From contig NZ_FUYE01000002.1 in the NCBI RefSeq assembly GCF_900167535.1, positions 1-64,000 on the forward strand: a stretch of 64,000 bases of DNA, given 5' to 3'. The notes beneath the pieces were generated by a model. The model had not been told where the DNA came from and did not search any database. It saw only the letters and a program-made list of their open reading frames with translations. Position numbers and translations under genes: made by a program. This DNA is from Prosthecobacter debontii (lineage in GTDB: Bacteria > Verrucomicrobiota > Verrucomicrobiia > Verrucomicrobiales > Verrucomicrobiaceae). Every line of letters starts with the position of its first letter. Within the stretch, counting starts at the first letter, position 1. Below, piece by piece: positions 46,377 to 55,088 of the stretch.

Positions 46377-46952
46377 TTAGTCGTCAGCGCCAGGTTTAAG
46401 CGGCAACTGCGGCTGGCTGCGGAATTTGTTCCAGTGATCCACCGCTCCCCAAATGATATAGGTCAGCACATAGCCCACGGGAGCAAGAGCCCCGCCTAAA
46501 AAGACACCGCCAATGAACATGGCCTTGGCAAACTCGATGCCTCGAGCGATTCGTTCATGTCCCTCGGCGATCTTGGCCACCGCGGCCGTGGGATCACCGA
46601 ACTGATGCATGATCCAGGTGCCTATCCAGTTTTCGAGCAAACCGATGGGGGCCAACGTCGCTGGGTTACTGACCCAACACATGGCGATGGCGATGGGGAT
46701 ATTGACACGAAAAATAGCGGCCAAAATCGCTGCTGTGGGCATCTGAATCGGCAGCAGTTGCACTGTGACAAACAGCCCTACCGCCATACCACCAGCAAAG
46801 GTATGCTGCGTGGGCTTCCACACTCGCTTATCCAGAAAGTGCCGGGCAAACCAGCGCATGAGCGGACTGGTCTTCAGTTTCCTCGGGTGCTTGAGGAAAC
46901 GGTAAGTCTTAAAGACGGAGCGGCGAAAATAGCCTTTAGCGTATTCAACCAT
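46377..46952 (-). CDS. DUF2062 membrane protein
   Basis: 191 residues. The DUF2062 pattern is clear: a basic N-terminal stretch, then THTFAGG-like WKPTQHTFAGGMAVGLFVTVQLLPIQMPTAAILAAIFRVN-type hydrophobic sequence, then ALAMCWVSNPATLAPIGLLEN. Two to three membrane helices follow and the tail is Pro/Lys-rich. Function is unknown; in several genomes such proteins accompany cell-envelope genes. It begins 11 bp behind uppP, so the two are probably cotranscribed. Confidence 0.88.
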   Translation of the reverse strand: MVEYAKGYFRRSVFKTYRFLKHPRKLKTSPLMRWFARHFLDKRVWKPTQHTFAGGMAVGLFVTVQLLPIQMPTAAILAAIFRVNIPIAIAMCWVSNPATLAPIGLLENWIGTWIMHQFGDPTAAVAKIAEGHERIARGIEFAKAMFIGGVFLGGALAPVGYVLTYIIWGAVDHWNKFRSQPQLPLKPGADD

Positions 46953-46963
46953 GAATCAAATTT

Positions 46964-47764
46964 TCAATGTGCTGCTGTCGCAGCGTAAATCAGGAGTCCA
47001 AATCCTAATACGATCCGATAGACCGCAAATCCGTTGAATGTGTGACTTTGGACAAAACGGATCAACCATTTCACCACCACGAACGCCGAAAGCGCACTCA
47101 CCACAGTCCCCAGGGCTAGCAGCGACCAATTTTCACCTGCCCCTCCGTGTTCGCTCAATTCAGAAACGATTTTGAGTCCTCCTGCAGCAATGAGCGTCGG
47201 GATGCCCAGAAGAAATGAAAACTCGGTTGCGGAGGGACGCGCAATCCCAAAAGCCATGGCCATCAGAATGGTGGCTCCAGACCGCGAAGTGCCGGGAAAG
47301 ACGGCCGCCAAAAGCTGAGCGCCAGCAATCGCAACGACCACCAACCAAGACATATCAGACGTTCCTTCTTTGCCACGATACAAACGCTCCAGGACTAAAA
47401 TAACGATACCTCCAATGAAAGTCGCCCAGGCCACGGGAGTCACCGTTTCAGGGAGCTTGACCTCCAGTTTCTTCAAGATCAGTCCGCCGATGGCCGTGAG
47501 CAGGAAAGCCACCGCCAACTTCGCCAGATAACCACGGGTTTCAGGAGATCCCAAGGTAGTGACCATCCCTTTCACTCGTTTGGCAAAGACCGCCAGCACG
47601 GCCAGCACAGCCCCGCTTTGGATCACCACATTGAACAAATCACTCCTGGGCTGAAGCCAACCCAGAGTCTGAGGAATCAGCAAATGCCCCGTGGAGGAAA
47701 TGGGTAAGAACTCGGTGACACCTTCGATGATGCCGAGAAAAATCACGGAAAGCCAATCAGGCAT
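46964..47764 (-). CDS. uppP: Undecaprenyl-diphosphate phosphatase
   Basis: About 266 residues, BacA/UppP family. It recycles the lipid carrier of peptidoglycan synthesis by removing a phosphate from C55-PP and confers bacitracin tolerance. The motifs are IIEGVTEFLPISSTGHLL near the N-terminus and AAVFPGTSRSGATILMAM in the second half, with eight hydrophobic helices. The ATG at 47764 (MPDWLSVIFLG) is the natural start; 47836 would add 24 implausible residues. A DUF2062 gene follows after 11 bp. Confidence 0.95.
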   Translation of the reverse strand: MPDWLSVIFLGIIEGVTEFLPISSTGHLLIPQTLGWLQPRSDLFNVVIQSGAVLAVLAVFAKRVKGMVTTLGSPETRGYLAKLAVAFLLTAIGGLILKKLEVKLPETVTPVAWATFIGGIVILVLERLYRGKEGTSDMSWLVVVAIAGAQLLAAVFPGTSRSGATILMAMAFGIARPSATEFSFLLGIPTLIAAGGLKIVSELSEHGGAGENWSLLALGTVVSALSAFVVVKWLIRFVQSHTFNGFAVYRIVLGFGLLIYAATAAH

Positions 47765-47974
47765 GAGAAAATGGACGGGGGCAAGGGGATGAGAACTGAA
47801 GGGGCCCAATAACGGGCGGGAGGCATAGGTTTGCAAGTTTCACAGACAAACCCATCAGAATCATGTGACGCCTCCGCCGCAATCTACGCCCTGATTGCGC
47901 CATATTGACACCGAGATGCAGTTTCTGATAGCCTTCGCTGAAACCACCCAGTCCCGATTCGGTTTACACCATCT

Positions 47975-48316
47975 ATGAAAGACCTGCTCACCCTTTCCTT
48001 AGCCGTCGCCCTGCTCACGGGATGCGAAAAAGTTCGCATCGTCAGCCCTGAACAGGCGGAAATGGAAAACCGCATGAACTCGCTAAGAGCCGAGGACGCT
48101 GGATTGCAGCAGAAAATCCAGACGCTGCGCCAAGTGCTGCCTCCAGAGACGAACTCACTCCAGGCGGCGACTCAACTCTCGGCCAAGCTGGAAGGTGATA
48201 ATCAGCAAATCTCCCGGCAATTAACCCAAGCCATTCAAGATTACGAAGCGACCAAAACCTCAGCCGCCAAGCTCCAGCAGGAGGTCGATGTCCTGCGCAA
48301 AGCGTCCGCTCGTTAA
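47975..48316 (+). CDS. Small lipoprotein with coiled coil, unknown
   Basis: 113 residues. A lipoprotein signal (KDLLTLSLAVALLTGC, lipobox LLTGC) is followed by a helical, Gln/Glu/Lys-rich region predicted as coiled coil (MENRMNSLRAEDAGLQQKIQTL, SAAKLQQEVDVLRKA). No family recognised. A second small coiled-coil membrane protein lies 47 bp downstream; the pair looks like one transcriptional unit and possibly one envelope assembly. Confidence 0.6.
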   Translation: MKDLLTLSLAVALLTGCEKVRIVSPEQAEMENRMNSLRAEDAGLQQKIQTLRQVLPPETNSLQAATQLSAKLEGDNQQISRQLTQAIQDYEATKTSAAKLQQEVDVLRKASAR

Positions 48317-48363
48317 CCCTCCTCAGTCCTTCGCTGGTCACTTTCATCACTCTTTTTCCTGCC

Positions 48364-48840
48364 ATGAAAAACTTGATCGCCCTGGTCATTTTCGGTGTCG
48401 GAGCCTTTGCGGCCTACAACTACTGGGAACATCTCAATTTCAAAAGCAACACAGACCAACTCACACGTGATCTGGCGGCTTACGAACAAGGCGTCGAACT
48501 CAAGCGAACCGAATTTCAGACCCTGGTGAAAGCTGTGGCGTGGGACCAAGACAACAGAAAGAAACTGGCTCAGATTTCCGAAGTTCAGAAACAGCAGGCC
48601 AGTCTCCAAGAAACTCAGGCCAAACTGAATCAAGAGCGCAATCAAATCATCACGTCCCTCCGCGCCTCGGTCCTCAACAAGCCCATTCCTGAACTCGCGC
48701 TTAAAGATGGCCGCAAGCTCAATCAGGCCACCATCACTCAGGCGAACGACAGTGTGATTACGGTCTCTCTTCCTAGCGGCATCGTAAAAATCACGCCTGC
48801 CGATCTAACACCAGAATGGCGTCAGCGCCTCCACTACTGA
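48364..48840 (+). CDS. Membrane-anchored coiled-coil protein, unknown
   Basis: 158 residues. One N-terminal helix (LIALVIFGVGAFAAYNYW) precedes ~100 residues of coiled coil (KQQASLQETQAKLNQERNQI) and a small C-terminal beta domain with LKDGRKLNQATITQANDSVITVSLPSGIVKITPADL, which looks like an SH3-like or DUF-type repeat. It follows the lipoprotein gene and shares its helical character. I do not recognise the family. Confidence 0.55.
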   Translation: MKNLIALVIFGVGAFAAYNYWEHLNFKSNTDQLTRDLAAYEQGVELKRTEFQTLVKAVAWDQDNRKKLAQISEVQKQQASLQETQAKLNQERNQIITSLRASVLNKPIPELALKDGRKLNQATITQANDSVITVSLPSGIVKITPADLTPEWRQRLHY

Positions 48841-48906
48841 AGCCTCGAGACCTACCTGTAGCGAGAGCTAGTCGAATCCTAACTAGCCTCGCCCACAGAA
48901 CTGTCT

Positions 48907-51900
48907 TCAGTGATTGAACAGGAAGGCGGGTGAATTGATCAACGCCCACGCAAGGTCTTGAGCGGCGGTGAGGCGCTTATCTTCGAGCTGTTTGCGGCTT
49001 AGCTCGGCATCGCGACGGAGTTGCACCAGCTTCGGATCTAACACGATCGGATTCGTAGCCTCGGTGTATTGATTCTTCAAGACGATCAACTGAGGATCCA
49101 CTTGCACGGGTCTTTGTGCCGCCACCAGGGTCTTCTTCGTGGATTGGTAATCTTTGAATTGAGCCAAGAAATGCGCGGCGAGAGCTTCCTTCTGTTCTTG
49201 CGTGCGCTTTGCCACAGGAGCCTTGATCGCATCTGCCACCAACTTAGCAACCCCGAAGCGTGGCGCTGGGCTGGAGGTCACCCACAAGCGGAAACGCCCG
49301 AGGTTATACTTCCCATTTTGGAAGGGCTGACTCATCTGCACGATGATCTGCGCCCCACCTTTGTAGGCAATGGGCTTGGCAAACTCAAAGATGGCTTCAT
49401 GCCGGTAACCACCCTCAGGTGACACGGCCCAGCCTTTGTCCCGGTTCCCCTTCTTCAGAGCCTCTGTCACAGGAAATCCAGTCTGCTCGAAGTCAGCCTT
49501 GGGATTGCGCACTTCCACGGGTGTTCCGCCTTTGACACGCTTACCGCCTTCGGCGCTTGCCGGAGTCGCACTGACATTGAATTCACTGAGCACGAAGTTG
49601 CCATCCGGGGCCAAACCTGGTCCATTGTTAGGCAGGCTGTCATCGGGCAGCACTTCCAGCTTGATGGCCGTGATCGTCTCCAACGGTGACTTACCATTCA
49701 CCATGTAGTTGCCCGGAGTGACCTTGCCATCCGCAAGGGGTGTGGCTAAAACAGAGCCATCCGGCTGCACTTCCAGTTTTTCCACGCCTCCAGCGCGATT
49801 GACAGTCAACTCCAAGGGATACCACTCCGTGCTGAGATCCGCATACTGCTCCCATCGGGGTTGCTGGACAGGCGCGGTGTCAGCCACTTTTTTCACACCC
49901 TCTTCCGCTTTCTTGATAGCTGCCAGACGAGCCTCTTCTTTCTTCTTCCATTCGGGAGCCATTTTCACTTTATAACTTTCCAGTTCCCCCTTGGTCTTCT
50001 CCATGAGCGCTAGGCGATCTGCTTCAGCTTTTTCGATGACAGGCTTTTGCTCCACCTCCTTGGCTTGCCACTCTGCGGCCAGCACTTTGTTTTCGGAATC
50101 CATGCCTGCCATGCTAGCCAGGGCCGCATTGATCTCCTTACCTGTGGGTTTGCGATTGAGGATACGAACAAAGATCTCTTCCACGAGCTTGGCATCATCC
50201 TTCACCTCACGAGCCAGCTTGGCGATGGCGTTGTTCGGATCGCTGATCGCATCCCCCACGGTAGGCCCCGACATCAAGGCCATAACCGGCCCGAGGTTCA
50301 CTTCATTGCTGCGTTCGCACTCACAAACGCTCTCACGTGCAGGTTTGCCAAAGTTAGTGAGGAAGCCATCGGGAAGCTGGGTCTGTCCGTCAATGAGCTG
50401 AGCCGCACGAGTTCCCTTCGGCACACCCGGAATGTTAGGCATGGAGCCCGTCACGGCAAAAACGGAGTCAAACAGCACCTCAGCGGGCAGACGGCGCGCC
50501 TTCGCATGACTGTAGTTCACCTTGTCGTCTTCATTCCATTTGTTGGTGGCGAGACTGAGCTGATACGAGCGGCTCTGGGTGATGATCTTCATCAGGTGCC
50601 GCACATTGAAACCACTCTGGATGAATTCATTCGTGAGGTATTGTAGCAATTCGGGATTGCTCGGTGGATTACCAGCGCGAATGTCATCCAGCGGCTCAAT
50701 CACACCTGTGCCAGTGAGATAACCCCAGATGCGGTTGGCATAACTCATGGCGAAGTAGTCATTGTCCGGGCTGGTCATCCAGGTGGCGAATTGCTCGCGC
50801 CGTGTTTTGGCGGTCTTGCTCACCAACTCCATCTCGAAAGGCACCTTGGGTGCGACTGGGGCATTGGTGCGCAGGTGATTCATCTCCCCTTCAGTCTTGT
50901 CGCTGACAATCTCGTAGAGAGGTTTGGCTCCTTCGACGGCCGTGCCACCGATGGTCTTACCCGCACTTGCAGGATCGGTCTTCAGATCCACTTGGGCAAA
51001 GAAGGCTGCGGTTTGATAATACTGATCCCAGGTCCATTTCTCGAAGGGATGGTCGTGACACTTGTTGCAGTTGAAACGAGTGGCCAGGAACAGGTGCGTG
51101 GTATTCTCCACCAACTCTTCAGGTGTCCGCACGGTTTTAAAGTAAGCGGCGGCCGGATTGTCCTTGGTAGAACCCGTGGCCGTGATGATGCGATAAGCCA
51201 TCCGATCATAAGGTGTGTTATCCGCCACCTGCTGCTTGATCCAATCCCGCAGAATTTTGACCCCCTCAGTGCCCAGGAATTTACTATTCACCTGAAGCAT
51301 GTCCGCCCATTTGTTGGCCCAGTGATCCACGAAGTCTGGATTGCCAATCAGCTTATCAATGACTTCGTTGCGCTTGGTCCGGGTATCACGGTTATCAGCC
51401 ACGAAGGCGCGCACTTCCTCCGGCTTCGGTGGCAAGCCCGTGAGGTCAATATGAATACGGCGCAGGAAATCCTCATCCGTGCATAAGCCGCTGGGCTCAA
51501 TCTTCATGCGCTGCCATTTCTTGGCCACCAATTCATCGATCTTGGTCCACTTCTCGGGCTCTTTCCAAGCGAAGCCTGTGCGGTCTCCCATCACGGTCAC
51601 CGTGGTGGCTGCATAGGCGCCTTCAAAGCGTGCCAGGATGGCAGCCTCACCACGACGCAGGCTGGTCATGAGTCCGCTCTTGTCGGCTTCGATCACATCG
51701 CCATTGCCGCTTTCCATGAAGGCTTCAGCGGTCACGTCTTTGACATAACCATCTGCATAACGAGCGATCACTCGCATCTGCTGACGATTACCGATGCGCT
51801 CAAGCACAGGGTTCTTCGGAAACACCTCGATGCTGGTCACGCGCGGAGTCTTCAGATCCAGCCTGGCCCCCTGGCTGATCCAGGCTTTCAAGGTCTCATA

Positions 51901-54024
51901 ATACAGTTCTCCAGGAACGGTGAGCTGCCCACCTTCATGTGGCACAGAACCGCTGGCTTTCAGCAGCATAAGCGAGTGATCTGGGGAGGCCACATTCACA
52001 CGCCGACTGCCGAGTTCGTCGGTGAAAGCCAGCACGTCATAAATCGGATCATAACCGCGCAGGCTGAGCTTGAAGCCTGCTTTACCATCCTTGGCACCGT
52101 GGCAGGTTCCCATATTACAACCCAGCTTCGACGTGATGGGCATGACGTCACGCACATAGTCCGGTTTCAAGGCTAAGTTCATGCCCGCAACACTGACGGG
52201 GATCACCGCGCTCTTGCCCATGAAAGCCACCTTCACCTCGCCTTTGCCATCCTTGATCGGACGCACCATGCCGCGTTCATTGACCGAGGCTGCGTCACCG
52301 CCATTGAAGGTCAGTTTAGCCATGCGGGTGATGTCAGCCTTGGAGCCGTCACTCATCGTCGCCGTGACCAAGAGTTGTGCATATTCCGTGGGTTTTGCCA
52401 CGGAGATGGACGTGGGCTGGACCTCGATGGAAGCCACGGTGAGCCCAGGAACCAGAGTTTCCACCTTATCGTCCTTCGTGGCCGTGGCACGCACGCTGTC
52501 ATCGGCGATCACTTCACTGGCAGCCAAGGCCTTGTTTTCGGTCAAGGGCACACTAACAAATTCCTTGGCAATTTTGCCTGTGCTTGCCTCGATCAAACGA
52601 ATCCGGCCATCCTGACCCGCCGCAGCCACGGTTTGGCCATCGGGACTGAAGCTCACGGTGAAAACGCCCCCAGTAGGCATCGGCGTGCTGGAGATCAGCT
52701 TCACATCTTTGACGATCCAGTCATCCAACGCTTTGCCAGTGCCACTGCGAGTTTCCACGATGGTCTTCACCTCGTCCGGCATGGTGCTGTCGTAGTCGGA
52801 AGCGTAGATATTGACTTGACCCGTACCTTCATGGGAGGCGCCTGCGACGATGCGTTTACCGTCAGGTGCAAAGTCCACACCGAAGATACGACCCTGCATC
52901 ACGGGGAATTTACGAATGAGGTTGGCGTTATCTCCAATGACGCGCTTGGTGATGCGCTCCATGCGGTAAATCGCAGGCATGCCATCGGTGCCACCGATGA
53001 GGATTTCATTCCGAGATGGGTGACGTGCCAAAGCCTGCACGCCGCCTTTCAGGGCTCCAGGAGTGATGGAGGTGATGTTGTCAATGAAGCGCTGGGTTTC
53101 CACCTCGGTCAGCTTCACACTCATGTCGCGGCCGCAGGAGACGAGCAGCTTGCCATCCGTGCTCCACACCGTGTCCAGTACCCAGTCACTGTGCCCACCC
53201 ATGAACAGGGTTTCTTTACCCGTCGCCGCATCGATGGCCCGCAGGCCGTTATCCGCACAGCCGACAGCAATGAACTTGCCATCAGGCGCCCAGCTCACCC
53301 CATAGAGGGTGTCAAAGGTGAGTGACTTCGACAACTCCAACTTCTTCTTGGTCACATCCCAGACCTGAATCTCGCCCTCTCGCGCCGGGCTCCCCCCAGT
53401 CACGGCGATCTTTTTGCCATCGGGGGACCAAGCCAGCTTCTGAATGCGCTCCGAGAGCCCCACCAGACGCGCCACAAGGCCGCTGCCGTCCGCTTTGTGA
53501 ATGAGCACCTCATGATATCCCGCCACCGCGAGCATGCTGCCATCAGGCGAATACTCCATCGACGTCACCGCCGGAGCCGTGACATACACAGGCGGATGCT
53601 CCATGTCATAGTGAGCCAAGGCCGAGGCCGGGGTATCATCCTTTGCTCCTTCGCTGATCCAGCGTTTGATGAGGGCCAGTTGCGTCTCATGCAGAGGATC
53701 GCCTTTGGGTGGCATTTCGACTTTTCCCTCCGCATTGGGAGAAGACAACTTGATCAAATTCGACTCCTCGGGCTTCCCAGGCACAATGGCATTTCCCTCT
53801 TCGCCGCCCGCGAGCAATTTAGCGAAGTCCGTCATCACGTAATCCCCCTTGGCCTTCGCTGGCTGGTGGCAGCCCGTGCAGTTCGCCTGAAGGATGGGAC
53901 GGATGTGTTTGTAAAACGACACCGGCTTGTTCGGATCGATGCCCTCCTCCTTTTTCGGCGGTGCCGCGTGAACGGCCAGCGCGAGCATGGACAAGCATGA
54001 GAAGGTAAATAGCGGTGTCTTCAT
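48907..54024 (-). CDS. Giant secreted cytochrome/WD40/Big2/DUF1549-DUF1553 protein
   Basis: About 1705 residues with a signal peptide (KTPLFTFSCLSMLALAVHA). Domains in order: a planctomycete-type cytochrome C (C-x2-CH in ANCTGCHQ), WD40 repeats (SPDGSMLAVAG, WSPDGKKIAVTGG, WAPDGKFIAVG and more), a Big2-like beta domain (GLTVASIEVQPTSISVAKPTEYA), a second cytochrome-type segment (CNMGTCHGAKDGKAGF), DUF1549 with FNCNKCHDHPFEKW, then DUF1553 and a helical C-terminus. Such proteins are hallmark secreted products of Planctomycetes and Verrucomicrobiota, possibly linked to polysaccharide use. The ATG at 54024 is preferred because the upstream extension lacks a signal and looks non-coding. Confidence 0.85.
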   Translation of the reverse strand: MKTPLFTFSCLSMLALAVHAAPPKKEEGIDPNKPVSFYKHIRPILQANCTGCHQPAKAKGDYVMTDFAKLLAGGEEGNAIVPGKPEESNLIKLSSPNAEGKVEMPPKGDPLHETQLALIKRWISEGAKDDTPASALAHYDMEHPPVYVTAPAVTSMEYSPDGSMLAVAGYHEVLIHKADGSGLVARLVGLSERIQKLAWSPDGKKIAVTGGSPAREGEIQVWDVTKKKLELSKSLTFDTLYGVSWAPDGKFIAVGCADNGLRAIDAATGKETLFMGGHSDWVLDTVWSTDGKLLVSCGRDMSVKLTEVETQRFIDNITSITPGALKGGVQALARHPSRNEILIGGTDGMPAIYRMERITKRVIGDNANLIRKFPVMQGRIFGVDFAPDGKRIVAGASHEGTGQVNIYASDYDSTMPDEVKTIVETRSGTGKALDDWIVKDVKLISSTPMPTGGVFTVSFSPDGQTVAAAGQDGRIRLIEASTGKIAKEFVSVPLTENKALAASEVIADDSVRATATKDDKVETLVPGLTVASIEVQPTSISVAKPTEYAQLLVTATMSDGSKADITRMAKLTFNGGDAASVNERGMVRPIKDGKGEVKVAFMGKSAVIPVSVAGMNLALKPDYVRDVMPITSKLGCNMGTCHGAKDGKAGFKLSLRGYDPIYDVLAFTDELGSRRVNVASPDHSLMLLKASGSVPHEGGQLTVPGELYYETLKAWISQGARLDLKTPRVTSIEVFPKNPVLERIGNRQQMRVIARYADGYVKDVTAEAFMESGNGDVIEADKSGLMTSLRRGEAAILARFEGAYAATTVTVMGDRTGFAWKEPEKWTKIDELVAKKWQRMKIEPSGLCTDEDFLRRIHIDLTGLPPKPEEVRAFVADNRDTRTKRNEVIDKLIGNPDFVDHWANKWADMLQVNSKFLGTEGVKILRDWIKQQVADNTPYDRMAYRIITATGSTKDNPAAAYFKTVRTPEELVENTTHLFLATRFNCNKCHDHPFEKWTWDQYYQTAAFFAQVDLKTDPASAGKTIGGTAVEGAKPLYEIVSDKTEGEMNHLRTNAPVAPKVPFEMELVSKTAKTRREQFATWMTSPDNDYFAMSYANRIWGYLTGTGVIEPLDDIRAGNPPSNPELLQYLTNEFIQSGFNVRHLMKIITQSRSYQLSLATNKWNEDDKVNYSHAKARRLPAEVLFDSVFAVTGSMPNIPGVPKGTRAAQLIDGQTQLPDGFLTNFGKPARESVCECERSNEVNLGPVMALMSGPTVGDAISDPNNAIAKLAREVKDDAKLVEEIFVRILNRKPTGKEINAALASMAGMDSENKVLAAEWQAKEVEQKPVIEKAEADRLALMEKTKGELESYKVKMAPEWKKKEEARLAAIKKAEEGVKKVADTAPVQQPRWEQYADLSTEWYPLELTVNRAGGVEKLEVQPDGSVLATPLADGKVTPGNYMVNGKSPLETITAIKLEVLPDDSLPNNGPGLAPDGNFVLSEFNVSATPASAEGGKRVKGGTPVEVRNPKADFEQTGFPVTEALKKGNRDKGWAVSPEGGYRHEAIFEFAKPIAYKGGAQIIVQMSQPFQNGKYNLGRFRLWVTSSPAPRFGVAKLVADAIKAPVAKRTQEQKEALAAHFLAQFKDYQSTKKTLVAAQRPVQVDPQLIVLKNQYTEATNPIVLDPKLVQLRRDAELSRKQLEDKRLTAAQDLAWALINSPAFLFNH

Positions 54025-54190
54025 GGGTGGCTGAAGGAGGTCTAACAAAAGTAACGCACGAAAACGCAAGCCATAGCTGGTCTCTTGCCCTCCCCAGTGC
54101 AGTCCGGCGGGATCATCCATGCCAGATGGGGGGAAGTGACAGGGGAAGATGCCCTCTTGGCAAAACCCTTAGCCTGATTAAATTGCGTCT

Positions 54191-54466
54191 ATGAACTTCG
54201 ATTCCGTCCACCCAGGCCTCCGCCCGATGGTTGACGCTATTCAGCGGGACCAGATCTTGCGTGCTCGTCAAATGACGCCCGAGGAGCGCTTTGCGGAGGC
54301 TCTTGACCTCATGGATTTCGCTTATGAAGTCATGGAAAACGGTGTCCGCACCGAACACCCTGAGGCGAACGACGAAGAAGTGACTCAGCTCCTCAGGAAA
54401 AAGCTTTCTCGCCTGCGCTACAGGGAGGACTATGGCCTTTTTTCTCCGCCCCGGAAAATCCTATGA
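54191..54466 (+). CDS. Small protein paired with a nucleotidyltransferase (possible antitoxin)
   Basis: 91 residues, helical and charged: HPGLRPMVDAIQRDQILRARQMTPEERFAEALDLMDFAYEVM, then EVTQLLRKKLSRLRYREDYG. No DNA-binding motif is obvious. Its stop overlaps the start of the next gene (ATGA), so the two are coupled. This small-protein/AbiEii-like-nucleotidyltransferase pairing is one I associate with several Verrucomicrobiota and Planctomycetes. An antitoxin role is inferred only from that arrangement. The spacing to the divergent giant cytochrome gene (~166 bp) leaves room for a promoter. Confidence 0.6.
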   Translation: MNFDSVHPGLRPMVDAIQRDQILRARQMTPEERFAEALDLMDFAYEVMENGVRTEHPEANDEEVTQLLRKKLSRLRYREDYGLFSPPRKIL

Positions 54467-55020
54467 AACAGAGCGAGTCTGTCATCTTCATTCTCAGCGC
54501 ACTCGAAACCTCAGGGATTGAATACATGGTTGGTGGTTCCGTCGCCTACATGAATTATGCCATTCCTCGGGCAACCAAGGATTTTGATTTGGTCATCCAG
54601 ATTCATGAACCGGAATTCACTGAATTTCTAGGAGCCGTCGCGCCGTCCTTCGACTTGGATCCACAGATTTACGTGGAGAGTCTCACTGGAACCAAACGCT
54701 ACATTCTCCAGCATCGGAAAACCGCTTTTGATGTCGAACTCTTCATCCGAAGCGAAGATCCACATCATCTAGAAATGTGGGGGCGCAAATTCAGGCGGCG
54801 CCTTGTCTTCTGCAATTACGAAGCATGGATCCCCACTGCGGAGGACATGATCATTCAAAAGCTCCGCTGGGGACGCCCACAAGATCTGGTGGATGTGGAT
54901 AATATGATCACGATCCAATCCCCCAACCTCGACTGGCCTTACATCGAGCATTGGTGTGATCAGCATGGCACAAGGCCGCTGCTAGAGCAGATCCGAGCCA
55001 GCCTGCCGCCCCTGGACTGA
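54463..55020 (+). CDS. AbiEii/DUF6036-like nucleotidyltransferase
   Basis: 185 residues of the Pol-beta-type nucleotidyltransferase superfamily. The active-site loop is YMVGGSVAYMNYAIPRATKDFDLVI, containing GG-S and the D-x-D metal pair. A later FDVELFI strand could supply the third acidic residue, and the C-terminus is a compact helical segment. AbiEii and MenT toxins share this fold and transfer NTPs to tRNA or proteins, while other members have unknown roles. It is coupled to the 91-residue upstream gene and lies 68 bp before jetA on the same strand, so it might be expressed with Wadjet. Confidence 0.72.
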   Translation: MKQSESVIFILSALETSGIEYMVGGSVAYMNYAIPRATKDFDLVIQIHEPEFTEFLGAVAPSFDLDPQIYVESLTGTKRYILQHRKTAFDVELFIRSEDPHHLEMWGRKFRRRLVFCNYEAWIPTAEDMIIQKLRWGRPQDLVDVDNMITIQSPNLDWPYIEHWCDQHGTRPLLEQIRASLPPLD

Positions 55021-55088
55021 CCGCCGTTCCACACGAAAAGTCGGTCTCTCATCGCGCAAAGGTTGCAGTCGCCGTTTGTCCTGTCAGG

